A program made the translations under genes and the position numbers. Positions 32,443 through 43,355 of a stretch of DNA of 64,000 nucleotides are shown here, one piece after another (position 1 is the stretch's first letter; each line of letters opens with the position of its first letter). The stretch is from Heterocephalus glaber. Its lineage: Eukaryota > Chordata > Mammalia > Rodentia > Bathyergidae. The DNA lies in NCBI RefSeq assembly GCF_000247695.1, contig NW_004624734.1, forward strand, positions 37,632,104 through 37,696,103, given 5' to 3'. Under the pieces are notes generated by a model that worked only from the letters and a program-made list of their open reading frames with translations, searched no databases and was not told where the DNA came from.

Positions 32443-32493
32443 GTTATTAGGGGGTTAATGAAATTTTGGCCTAAAACATGCAGTCAAAAAGAG
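32443..32493 (+). CDS. PPP2R5E: PPP2R5E coding exon (about residues 302-318)
   Basis: A 51-bp exon encoding VIRGLMKFWPKTCSQKE. The KFWPKT segment is a strong B56 family signature. The acceptor is ttttaattttag and the donor gag|gtgagt; phase 0 on both sides. Confidence 0.97.
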
Positions 32494-32509
32494 GTGAGTG
32501 CTTAATGTC

Positions 32510-32765
32510 GAAGCCTGTCAGTAGCTCACTAAGTTCTCTGCCGAGTGCCAGACACTGGGCTAAACATGTAAATGTACACACATTTCATCCAAACCCTTTC
32601 GTAGGGTGATGCAGCAGGCCTGTTAATATCCTCATCTTACTGGCCAGGAGATTGAGGCTTAAGGAAGGTGAGGAGCCATCCAGACACACTGAGTGGGAAG
32701 AGGTGAGGAGGTGAGGCCAGGAGCGTAGCCCTGTCACCTTCCTAGTGCCCTCTCCCTTCATAGTC
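32510..32765 (-). mobile_element. MIR-type SINE, antisense
   Basis: The reverse-complement MIR order is visible: gtgccagacactgggctaaa, then catcttactggccaggagat, tgaggcttaaggaaggtgag. Ancient mammalian repeat. Confidence 0.65.
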
Positions 32766-33721
32766 TGGAGGTTTGGCTGTCACTGCACAGACGCTAGAGC
32801 TGCTCGCTCCAGTCCCCACTTTCAAGCATAGTACAGATGGGATCTTAGGATGTAGACTCTTAAAATATGCCACAGGCCTTTAATTTCAGCTGTTCCCAAG
32901 TGGCTCTGGAAGGTTCTGAGCTCCGACATCTGCACCGTTCCTGAGCCCTAGGCAGCAGGTGCTGCTATGTGAGGCGTGGGCCAAGACTTGGTAGCAGTTT
33001 AGAGGCAGGCACACAGCACACCTCTACAGATGCTCTCCAGGAAGGTTAAGAGCCAGGCGGAACATGGCCCTGGCACAAAGGTTTCTATTTGGGGAGAACT
33101 CGTATGAGTATCTTGACAATTCCTAATGTTCTACAGAAATAATTTCCTCCTCAAACCCCCTTTAATTTTCCAAATCCTCCTTTCTAATTTCTTACTACTT
33201 GTTAGATAAAATCTAACCATGCCTTGCTGTCCAGTGCATCTCAAGATATGAAAGCCGTGTAAATTTTTATATTTTAGTTGGACACTTAATTTTTCCCCGA
33301 AATTGCTTTTCATGGCTAAATAGGTATCCTTTTAAAAGAAATTTCTCTTAGCATTTTTCCATTATATTTAGTGTAGTTGACCAAATCAACTCTATCTGGC
33401 TCCTTTTTGTGATCCTAGAAGCTCTCTTCTTTAGGCACACAGCACTGAAGCCAAGAGATTCACTGTGCTCTCTGAAGAGGGTGTGTGTGTGTCTATCTGT
33501 CTGTGTGTGCCTGTATAGATTGGGCTAGTGTGTGCTAATGGGTTTCATGTGGTCCCTTTGTGTGGGCGAGTTGGCATGTTTATACTTTGGGCTTTCCTTG
33601 TTCTAAGAGTTGGTGTGGCATAGCACCTAGCGCCTAGCAGGAAGTCCAGCTTGTGCTGCTGTGAACTTTTGAACTTACACATAGGAGGGCCACATTCCCA
33701 GTTTTCTTTTCTTTTTTTATG

Positions 33722-33749
33722 GTGTGTGTGTGTGTGTGTGTGTGTGTGT
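33722..33749. repeat. (GT)n microsatellite
   Basis: Fourteen gt units in an intron. It explains the Val/Cys-rich and Thr/His-rich frames across 33634-33950. Confidence 0.97.
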
Positions 33750-34085
33750 CTGTGTAGCTGGGTGAGACTGATGGAGGTGAGCCTTGAGCCTTGCAGGGGG
33801 CGCCCATTTTCCAGGGCCCTGATACAGTGTAAGTGCCTTTGGTTCTGTATAGTATTTGTAGCAAGTAGATTTTCTTCAGAGGAGGTAGAATTATATTCTC
33901 AACGCTGTAGGAAACTTTTAACAAAATACCCTGTGCCGAATTCTTTGTGAAGTGAATATGTTCTCACGTAGGATGATGCCTGGTTCCCTTATATTTGGCT
34001 CTATGTGTACCTTTTTCTTAAAATGGTGATCATGTAGCATTTTTACACAAAGTGTCTCCCATCAATGTTTTGCTTCTTCTTACAG

Positions 34086-34205
34086 GTCATGTTCCTTGGG
34101 GAACTAGAAGAAATTCTGGATGTGATTGAACCGTCACAATTTGTTAAAATTCAAGAACCTTTGTTTAAACAAATTGCCAAGTGTGTATCCAGCCCCCATT
34201 TTCAG
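34086..34205 (+). CDS. PPP2R5E: PPP2R5E coding exon (about residues 319-358)
   Basis: A 120-bp exon encoding 40 residues, [19 protein letters not shown] then [21 protein letters not shown]. The [11 protein letters not shown] stretch is highly conserved across B56 and contributes to contacts within the PP2A holoenzyme. The acceptor is ttcttacag and the donor cag|gttagt; phase 0 on both sides. Confidence 0.98.
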
Positions 34206-34579
34206 GTTAGTAGTGATGAGTACACGAGTGGAAATAGCCCCTGCAACATAAATTATTCTGATTAAATTGTAAATGTAATGAACACTAGTTGCTTGTTTTT
34301 TTTGGCATTTTAATTGCTGTTTTGCTCTTTGGTCCTTTCTCCCATGATGACAGTGATCTTCACAGTGGCTGCCTATCTTGAGCACCTGCTCCCGGAAGCT
34401 GCTGTGACAGTGCTTCCTGTCTAGCAACCTGAGTTCCCACCATCCCTGATTTTCACAGATATGCACATAGGATCACTGAAGCTCCAAGTGGTGGAAGAAC
34501 TTATCTTAGGGAAATTACAGAATACGAAGTGGGCGGGCTGGGTTCTGCATAAGAAGGAACCGACAGCCCTAATACTCTG

Positions 34580-34725
34580 AGCTGTGTAGATGTTTTACAT
34601 ATATTTTTTATAGATGTCACATTATGCTGTGAAGCTTTTTCATTTTTGAAAGTGAGGGTCAGAGGATTATTTGGTCAAGGTCTCAGTTAATAGGAAGTGG
34701 AGTTCAATTTTGATCTTGAACAGTT
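34580..34725 (-). mobile_element. MIR fragment, antisense
   Basis: tttttcatttttgaaagtga, gggtcagaggattatttggt, caaggtctcagttaatagga follow the MIR core in reverse complement. Diverged. Confidence 0.5.
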
Positions 34726-35499
34726 TCTTCTGGAAGCCTTTGACCTTTCAGTGGCTTGCTCTGCCTCCTTGTGGCCGCTAAGGGAGAACACAGGGAAGGT
34801 AGTGTTTTACCAGGGCCCTTGCTGTGGTGCTGTGGAGCCCACACTGGAGAGAAAAGAGAGGGGTCAGGGTTAACAACATGCTGTGTTTCCTTCCCTGGCT
34901 GTCTCATCAAAGGTCCATCTCCAGCCTAGAGGAATAATTCTGCAGACTGCCGGTCATTCCCAAAAGATTGTGCAAATTGTGGTAACCCAGAAGCACAGCT
35001 CTCACAGGGTCACTGGATGCTGGATTCTCCCTACACTGTTATTATCCTGCAGCACAGAGACACTGGCTGTTGCTGTTGTTTGGATTTTTGATCTAAAGAC
35101 ATGTTTGTGTGGCAGAGCAGTGATCTTATGTCAGCCTAGCGGTTGAACCACAAAGAAAGGCAAGAAAAGTAGAAACCATTACCTGAAGGTTCAGACGCTA
35201 CAACATATGTCTGGATTGAAATAGATACAGTATCTAGGTGAACATTTGCATATTGCATGGGACCTAAAGTGCTCAGACATCTGTATTCTTTTCCTTATTT
35301 GTCTGCTTTTATCAGGACACTTGGTGCAGGAATCTCCTTAGTTGAGCATCACTGGGGAGGCTTAAAAGATGCTCAGAAGCTTCCAAAACAAAGACAGTGT
35401 CTTGGGTGGCTCAGACGCCCTAACCAATGCCACACATGGGGTGGCTCTGGAGCCTGGAGTATTAGTCAGGGTGCAGGCACAGTTGATTTCCGATGCGGT

Positions 35500-35660
35500 C
35501 CCACTGGGTGGGAATTGAGCTCACGGCTCTGCACTGAGCTGCATCCCCAGCCATTTTTAAATTTTTGAGACAGAGTCTCACTAGGTTGCTAAATGGCCCA
35601 GGCTTGGCTGGAACTTGTGACCCTCCTGCCTCCAGAGTGCTAAGATTATAGGCTAAGCCC
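35500..35660 (-). mobile_element. B1-dID compound SINE, antisense (old)
   Basis: A dID part (gtgggaattgagctcacggc, tgagctgcatccccagccat) is followed by a B1 part (tttgagacagagtctcacta, tgcctccagagtgctaagat). Diverged, in the expected reverse-complement order. Confidence 0.72.
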
Positions 35661-35715
35661 AGGTCCCATGTAACTATTCAAGAGGAGGACAAAGGAAAGT
35701 AAAAGGAATGATGAT

Positions 35716-35790
35716 GTACATGTACCAACTCCCTATGGTGAATGTAATTATTGTGTACTGCAAACATGTAGAAATAAAAAATTTTAAAAG
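35716..35790 (+). repeat. L1 3'-end fragment (sense), copy 2 of 3
   Basis: acatgtaccaactccctatg, gaatgtaattattgtgtact, then gcaaacatgtagaaataaaa. It ends in an A-rich tail with an aataaa signal as an L1 3' end does. Confidence 0.5.
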
Positions 35791-36039
35791 TCACTACCCT
35801 TTGTAGAAATTTTTGGGCCTGTTTTTGAGGTGTTCACTTGAGTTCATAAAACCCAAGGTAAGCAATTCAGGCCCAGCTCACCAAATTGGAATCAGTGGGT
35901 GGCAAGGGGGCCCGAGACCAGGGACCCGAGACGGTAGGCGGGTGTGCATGTAGCCAATGTCCCCGAGGCCAGAAGCTGACCAGCCATCTCCTGGCTCTCC
36001 CCATTCAAAGGAAGGGGCCAAACCTTCGCTCTGGAGAAA

Positions 36040-36230
36040 GCCCAGGCCCTTGGATCAAGTCCCTGCTTTTACCACTTACATCAGCATAGCTGTGAACAGG
36101 TTACCCACTCTCTAAACTTCCAAGTCCTCACCAGGAGGGCAGGGACCCTACTTCCTGGGTGGTGGTAAGGATGATGCATCCCACCTGCAGTCTCTTCAGT
36201 GGCCACAGGTTGTGCCGAGTAAACACGGGC
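36040..36230 (+). mobile_element. MIR-type SINE, sense
   Basis: agtccctgcttttaccactt, gctgtgaacaggttacccac, tctctaaacttccaagtcct follow the MIR core in sense orientation. Diverged. Confidence 0.5.
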
Positions 36231-36580
36231 ACTCTACAGGGCTGGCACCCGTGGGTTTCCAATCCTCTGTTGCGGTGCAAGGCTCTGTGGCTGATCTGAA
36301 ATGTGCACGTTGAGAGAGGGGAGCCAGGAAAGGGGACCTGTGATGGGGTAGTCGTTCTGTGGGGTCATTAGTGACATGGAGCTTGGGAGCTGTGTAGGGA
36401 AATTGTGTAGTTGGGATGAAATGGGAAGTCTTAAAGGAGCATGTAAATTAACAGGAAGAAAACTTTCTCCAAATTGATGAACAGCTTTGGAACATTCTGA
36501 GAGATTTTAAATCCACAAAAATCCAGAAAATGATTAATATTTAATTTTACTTTTGATTCAGTAATTTAAAAATAGTCTTT

Positions 36581-36662
36581 TGGGGCCAGGGATTTAGCTC
36601 AGTGATTTTGCCGCCTACTGCACAAGCGCAAGGACCCTAGTTCGATCCCTGGTACCCCCCCA
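36581..36662 (+). mobile_element. ID-like SINE, sense
   Basis: ggggccagggatttagctca is followed by aagcgcaaggaccctagttc and ggtaccccccc. The duplication aaaaatagtcttt flanks it (36568-36580, 36663-36675). It lies 69 bp upstream of an exon. Confidence 0.92.
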
Positions 36663-36731
36663 AAAAATAGTCTTTAAAAATACTTTGCTTGGAAAGATTG
36701 TCATTTGTTTTACCCTTGTCTTTTCCCAAAG

Positions 36732-36859
36732 GTGGCAGAAAGAGCACTCTATTATTGGAATAATGAGTACATCATGAGTTTGATAGAGGAAAACTCCAAT
36801 GTCATCCTTCCCATCATGTTTTCCAGCCTTTATAGGATTTCAAAAGAACATTGGAATCC
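36732..36859 (+). CDS. PPP2R5E: PPP2R5E coding exon (about residues 359-401)
   Basis: The 128-bp exon encodes [40 protein letters not shown], then WN and the start of Pro. The acceptor cccaaag is pyrimidine-poor at its end and follows an ID SINE 69 bp upstream. The donor is tcc|gtaagt. Phase 0 in, phase 2 out. Late HEAT-like repeats, intact. Confidence 0.98.
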
Positions 36860-38008
36860 GTAAGTTTTCAGTTTTATTTCATCGTGTGTAGTTCCCCTTT
36901 CCCTTACCTTCCCCCTCCCCCTCCCCCTCTCTCCCTTCCTTCCAAGCAGTTTTAGGGAATTCTGCAACTCTCAGTATCCCATACTCAGTGCTTTTCCACT
37001 GCTGTCACAACAGCAGTGGCAATCTAGAACCTTAACAGAAACAATCTGAAACTTTCCTTCCAGTGGACATAGGACAGAAGCTACTTAACAAGTACTCTTT
37101 CTTATAAATGTATTGGAAACGACTTGTGTTTTAACATGACTCGCTCTCCTAGTAGTAACGGGAGCACATTTGTTGTAAAATTGGAAGTAATATTGAGTGT
37201 TTTTGCAAAGGTATTTAGACTCTGGTCTGAAGCTGTTAAGCCCATCATGACATGATCCTCACAATGTCCAGGAGCTTCTCTTTCCATTTGATAAGCATGG
37301 GCCACCCACCATTTTGGCTGTTGAGCTGTTGTAGTGTTGCTCGGCTAATAGCAACCATCACCATCTTGCCAGTTACTGTGTCAGCTTTGGGGCAGCAGAG
37401 GGACTCAGCTGGAGTGGATGGACTGATGCAGATTACAGTCAAATAGCTCCTGTTAAACTGCTCAGCATATAGGGGCTTCGTGTCATATCTTTGAGTATGA
37501 GCAACTGTATGTAAATAGTTCTACATACACACTTTACACACACATTCATACAATTTGTTTCCATGGGAACCACTTCTCATTTTGATGAATTATGTATATT
37601 ATTACTTTAAAAGTAAAATATTATGCAAATCAAGATCTCTCTAAGGTTAGTCCTACTGCAGGTGCTTATTTTTAGGGTGAGGTTGCTTTATTTTTATACT
37701 CTGTTACATGAAGTTATCAGGTGGTCGTGGCCAAGTCTATTCCAAGTATCAATAATTACAAGGGCAGAGTTAATTTTTTTCTTCTTCTGCCCCCTCTTAG
37801 ATAGATTTCACCTTGAATAGTAAAGAATTCAAATTTCTTGATGTGGAAATGAGTCACCTGTAGGTCACTTCTAGTTGTCTAAAAAGGGATGGAAACAATA
37901 TGCAATAGTACTGTAGTTAGCCTTTCGCTTTCCTCCTACAGCAACATATTTAAAACTCACCGGAAAAACCCCCCAACTCACCAGCATGTTCCCCCTCTCC
38001 CTCCACAG
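36860..38008 (+). other. PPP2R5E: Intron (1149 bp)
   Basis: Donor gtaagttt, acceptor ctccctccacag. No repeat recognised. The minus-strand frames at 37102-37442 cover one open stretch, discussed in the findings. Confidence 0.9.
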
Positions 38009-38110
38009 GGCTATTGTGGCATTAGTGTACAATGTGTTGAAGGCATTTATGGAGATGAACAGCGCCATGTTTGATGAACTCACAGCGACGTACAAGTCAG
38101 ATAGGCAGCG
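38009..38110 (+). CDS. PPP2R5E: PPP2R5E coding exon (about residues 401-435)
   Basis: The 102-bp exon completes Pro and encodes [20 protein letters not shown] then [13 protein letters not shown] and two bases of Arg. Acceptor ctccacag, donor gcg|gtaact (weaker than consensus at +5). Phase 2 on both sides. I recall Thr rather than Ala in NSAMFDEL of the human protein, which would be a mild substitution. Confidence 0.97.
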
Positions 38111-39030
38111 GTAACTTTAAAGCTTTTTTGTCTGCTATGCAAAAGACTATTGAGTTTTTTTCCTTGTTCTTTCCTAAAGTTGCCTACTTGCACTCCAAAT
38201 CATAACCAGTTCACCTTTATTCCTTTATTATTTATGTTTGCATGCTCATTGGTGTGTCTTTACTAGTGTGCCATTCAGCAACAAAGCTCTGCAATAGTGA
38301 TAAAGTGTGCTCTCCTACCTTCCTGTATTTCAGTTCTGCCTCAGGGTTAAGAGCCTGGCAAATAACTGGTATTTCAGGCTCACTTATGGAGACCGTCAAC
38401 TAGGCTGCCATCCAAACTCCCATTCCTAGCCTGCTTAAGCTAGAATTGGGCTGGTGTTGTTCTTTAACAGAGGAGGAATGAGGCACTGTTATCCAGCTCT
38501 TTGGTGTGAAACTTTAACATTCCATTGTAGAACCCAACAAATGCATTACAATTTACAGGGCAGTAAAGGAATATAGGTTGATAATCTGGCAGTAGGTAAG
38601 TTTTAATGTTCAGATTTAGACAATAAGGGAGCAAAAGCCAGTAGAACTCCATAGAGTAAACAGCTTAGTGAAGTCTTTCTTACATCTCATTTACACAATT
38701 CTCCAAATTTGTTATTTCTTGTCCAATATGTCCCAACTTTTCAGAAGTCGTACATGGAAAGACTAGGTAGCTCTTAGCAGTTGGGTCTCCAGTTTGGCTA
38801 TGATCACCCTGAAGCAATGTCAGCTTGTAGAGCATCAAGCTAGGGACCACAGAGGACCTTAGAGGTGTATGCAGATGTTCAAACCAGTACCTGCTGAACC
38901 TCCAGGAGAAGGCTATCTGCTTTCCTTGCTTTTATGTTTTGCCTAAATTTGAGTGTATTTCTTGTGTTTTACTGATAAAAAGAGAAATGAGGGAAAAGTT
39001 TGGTGGCAGAGGGCAAAAGACCACTGCAGT

Positions 39031-39051
39031 GATACATACATACATACATAC

Positions 39052-39081
<30 letters not shown>
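39031..39081. repeat. (TACA)n(TA)n microsatellite plus T run
   Basis: Four to five taca units, seven ta units, then about 20 T. Simple intronic sequence. Confidence 0.95.
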
Positions 39082-39082
<1 letters not shown>

Positions 39083-39448
39083 AAGTTACCAAGGATGTGG
39101 TTTATGAAAAAACAACTTAATTATGGAATGTGGCAAGTATTTAGCTGTAAACAGAGGCTGACTTCTTAACCACGTTATTGGGATAAATATCAATTATGGG
39201 ATAGGTCATGCCACACTTGCAACTTAAATAGCCTTTAATTCACTCTATTAGCAGTTGTTGCAACACATTGAATTTATAATAAACCTCTTTGCCCCAGACT
39301 TAAAATCGTTTAAAAAATTACTTAAAAAAGGGTTAAGGGCACATATTAATATTGTTGTGTGTCCCATTTTGTCTTTAAGAGCAACAGAATGCTCTATTAC
39401 CCTCGTTGAACAAGGATTAAATCTATATAATCCTATCAAGAATATCGA

Positions 39449-39518
39449 AGGGGCTTGTGATGGTAGAGTGCTTTCCTAGCATGTAAATGGCCTTAGGTTT
39501 GATTCCTAGCACCAGAAA
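39449..39518 (+). mobile_element. Old ID-type SINE fragment, sense
   Basis: ggtagagtgctttcctagca, then aggtttgattcctagcacca and an A-rich end. This is the older gcatg/cctagcac class. Confidence 0.65.
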
Positions 39519-42012
39519 AATATTTTTATAATTAAAAATATTTTGAAGGCCTTATTTCTAAAATATTCAAATTAATTGGTTCATATTTAATGAATGTCAA
39601 TAATGAAAATGTTTTATGATCATTTATCATCTAATCAGACTAATCCTCTGAAAAAGGTAACCAAAGAGACTAGGAATAGACAAAATTGAGGTTGTTTCTG
39701 ATATTTTGGCATATTAAAATGGTTTATAGTGAGTGGATTTTCTTAATGAGAAATTTTTTTTTAAAGCAAAGGTAACACTTTGTTCAAGTGAGTACTACTA
39801 GATTGTACTGAACAGATAGAAGCACTGGTTTCTCTATGGATTTGAAAATGAGAAAAGAGAACGAAGAGGTTTATTTGGTACTGTCAGAGAAGAACTGAGT
39901 GAAGATTACTCTTCAGGAGGCAAGAAGTTAATGGCTTCAGTTCAGAGCTGTTAAGAGTACAGCAAATCTGAAAACAGTGGGTGAAGTAAATGTTAACCCT
40001 ACTAGATACCTGTGCCAGCGCTTTGTAAAATTGAAACTGGAAGAGAATTGGACAGTATCCCCATGATGACAGTGTGGTTAAGTTTTAAAATTCCTACCTA
40101 CAGGGAAAGAGAAAGTGGGAAAGAATAAGGGGGCAATAAATACATGAGAAATATTTAGGAGTTTTGAAGATAACAGTTGTCAGTATGACAGCTGTATGAT
40201 AACCCATCATAAATTTCACCTAGAAGAAAACCCCATAGGACAAATTGCATTGAATGCTAGAAAACTCATCGAGAACGTGAATGAAATGTTTTGGTAATAC
40301 ATGATGGTTATTGTGAGGACATCAATATAATTTAAACTGTTAATCAGAACAATGTGAATATGATATGTGTTCAGCTGTTTTTCAGTTGAATAAAGTTCCC
40401 AAGCACTTGCTTACCGTTCCCATCTCCTCCAAATAAAAAGGTCAGAAGCATTAAAACTCAGCTGCATCTGTAGAACTGATTTAAATGTACTCAAATAAGT
40501 GCTCTCTGAGAACATCTCTTTAGACCAATATTATCCCCAAACTGGGTTGAGAAACAGAAATTGATAACTTGCCACAGAGTTTGCTTGCAGTTAGGAATCT
40601 AGAATCCACAATGATTGCATGATTATCTAATCTTGCCTCTTAACACCCTGTAAATACAATTTTTCAGGATCAAAATTACCAGATAGGTAACTGTTTGAAA
40701 ACAATTATGCCCACTGAAATTTGTGTTGTACAGATTGCATTTGAGATTATTGAAACTAATTGTAGTAAACAAGGCCTAAATTATCAAAATATCAATTTTG
40801 AAGTGAAGATACTACTATATTATGTATTTCAAGATTCGTGCAAGACTAGTGGAAAGAGAATATTAAATTAGGTTTCTCTAGTGTTTTTCGGGGAGGGGGA
40901 GGGGAATGAGAATTAATTTCTATTGCTATAAATGTTAATGCAGTGTTTCAAAAAATATTGGTGATAGCAAAAAATACAAGGCATTGGTTACATACAAATT
41001 TCATTTCACCAATGTGGATTTCTCTGAGTAAAATTTGTACTGTGGCTAAAGTTAAGTCTTTGCTAAGTGAAGGACCAGGCCTTTGCCACAGTGTCTGACT
41101 TGGGCCTGAAATAGGAGAAAACTAGGGATAGCACAGTGAATTACTTTTAATAAATGAATTTATTTAATTTACAAATTTTAGTCATATATTTATATGTGCT
41201 TCCCACTTGGTTGATAATAAAATATCCTTCCCCCCTTTTTGAAACAAAATAGTAATTTCAAAATGTCTTTGGCAAAATAAAATTTGTGGACTCTACTTGG
41301 ATCAACCAGTTTTTGATAAATTTTAGTAAGCAGTGAAATCTAAAAGTCTGAAAATCAGTAGTAAAATCGATATTGAACTAAATTTGAGGGCTTAGTAATT
41401 TTGCACATCAATAAATAATAATAATATCAACAAAGTTCCATTCATATCATGAATTAAAATTGAAATTACAAGTTTTCAGAAACTACCAAAGAAGACTTCT
41501 CTTTCCATGGTGTAGAAAGAATAGGTATGACTAAAGGAGAGGGTGTATCTTCTTAGCCTTCTACATTCACTGTGTCACCGTTACTCTAGCATCCCTTTGA
41601 GAATGTATGTGAAAATGAACAAAGTTAGGTTTTAACTAGGCCTCAAGTAAAAATCACTAAGTGCTCCTAGTTTTAGAATAATTGGTACATACAAATCATC
41701 CCCATTTTTGCTTCTTGATAATTTTGAAGTTAATTTTCTGTGTTAAACTAAGTATAATGGGATATTAATTTGATAACCGTAAAATAGTGTGTTCTCTCCT
41801 ACTCTGTTCATTAGTATGACTTTTATGTCTATATAAGTATCAAAAAGAAGACCCACGAGAGAGAAAAGCCAAATAGAAAAATCCACAAACATAGTGCCAA
41901 ACTTTTCAGACTTAACACATACATAAGGAAAGCAATGTGAAGGGGCAGTTATTACTGGTTAATCTCTTTAAGCCTTCTCAGTTGCTAACATTTTATTCTA
42001 TTTCTTCCTCAG

Positions 42013-42112
42013 TGAGAAAAAGAAAGAAAAAGAGCGCGAAGAATTGTGGAAAAAATTGGAGGATCTGGAGTTAAAGAGAGGGCTTAGACGTGATGGGATA
42101 ATTCCAACTTAA
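42013..42112 (+). CDS. PPP2R5E: PPP2R5E terminal coding exon and stop (about residues 435-467)
   Basis: The 100 coding bases complete Arg and encode [20 protein letters not shown] then [12 protein letters not shown], followed by TAA at 42110-42112. This charged, probably helical C-terminal tail is where B56 isoforms differ, and the short GIIPT ending identifies the epsilon isoform; gamma and delta have longer tails. The acceptor is tttcttcctcag. It continues directly into the 3' UTR. Confidence 0.98.
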
Positions 42113-43349
42113 CAAAAATATGACAACATTACTAACCTGTGGAGTCACACATTTATGTAGTAGAAGATGGAGCAACAGTTTTCTGTATTGTGCAACTTTA
42201 CAGTAGATTTCACATTTGTTTCATTATTACAACAGCACTGTATATACCCTGTCTCTAAGTAAAAGAAAAAAAAAAATAAGGACTTCAATCCAAAGTTTGG
42301 ACAGTAGATGGACTTCTCAGAACTTTGCAAACATAACCATTGTTTTAACCCTCTTAAAAACAAAAAAGCAGTCTTCAAAGATCTGTTGATGAAATTGCTA
42401 TGTTAAAATTCCATTATCAGGAGTTCCTTATCACTAGCAGAGAGTATGATACAATTTTTCAAATGTGAACAATCTTAAATTCAGCTTGTCTTTCTGCTAA
42501 GCTGATAAATGTATTTATAGGAAAGGAAGGGGGAAAAAAAGACTGTCATTTCCTTATGAGTTTGTATAACTTCTTCCCCTGGATAACTTGACTGTAATTG
42601 ATTGACATATTTTCCTTTTGCACATCTTCATGAGTTAAATGACTGTATGGAAAAGGGCCATGAATTATAATGGTCCCTGATGAAAATTTTGTCTCCTGGA
42701 GTGAACATCTTCCCAGTAACCAGGTAGTCCCTGGTACTCCTCTAGGTTTAAAATTAGGAGTTAAAAGAGAAGAGGTGATAAACATGGTAGGAAAGGGAAT
42801 TTTGGATTCATTCATCAGTTTATGATGAATCCAAATCAATGTCTTGAATCCTTTGAAAACAGGCACTGGGACATCACAAGCTTCAGTACCTGACCAGTAT
42901 TAGTTGCATACATCATTGAAAATACATACTAGAGATGTTTTAGAAATGTCAGAAAAACATCCTTTTGCACCGTATGACATAAGAAAGACAAACACTAAAC
43001 AATACAACCATGAAATTGATGACCAGGATTGCTAATCTAATTGGGAGAGGAATTGAGCAAGCAGCTTGGACTGTTTGGATTTGTTGCCTTACTTTTTAAT
43101 ACGTGTTTATAAAGTATTTCAGCAAAGGAGGATGTAGCCTCTGGGAAAAAACATGTCACAGTGTTTTTTGTAGATTCTCATTCTGTATCTCATCACAGCG
43201 CCAGCCCTGTTTTTAGCCAGAAAGGATTCAGGATCAACATTATGCATCCTGAATGGGACGCATATTCCTAACTGCTGTATTTGTTACCAAAAGTGGTTCT
43301 ACAAATGCTACTGAAAAATCTGGAAATTCCTAATGTCCTGAGTATTAAT

Positions 43350-43355
43350 AATAAA
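43350..43355 (+). promoter_or_regulatory. Candidate proximal poly(A) signal
   Basis: aataaa followed about 30 bases later by gtgcattgtgacc, a modest GT-rich element. It would give a 3' UTR of about 1.25 kb. Confidence 0.5.

Larger units (their letters stand above)
32494..34085 (+). other. PPP2R5E: Intron (1592 bp)
   Basis: Donor gtgagtg, acceptor cttcttacag. Contains the MIR fragment and (GT)n tract. No exon recognised between. Confidence 0.9.
34206..36731 (+). other. PPP2R5E: Intron (2526 bp)
   Basis: Donor gttagtag, acceptor cttttcccaaag. Holds two MIR-like pieces, an old B1-dID, an L1 tail and one ID SINE. Other frames in it resemble nothing known. Confidence 0.9.
38111..42012 (+). other. 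PPP2R5E: Last intron (3902 bp)
   Basis: Donor gtaacttt, acceptor tttcttcctcag. Contains a (TACA)n/(TA)n tract at 39031-39080 and an old ID-type fragment at 39449-39518. 39530-41990 is AT-rich with no element I can name. Confidence 0.9.

Noticed and set aside
34883..35568. Possible alternative PPP2R5E exons between 34205 and 36732
   Set aside because: The open frames lack B56 similarity, and part of the region is an antisense B1-dID.
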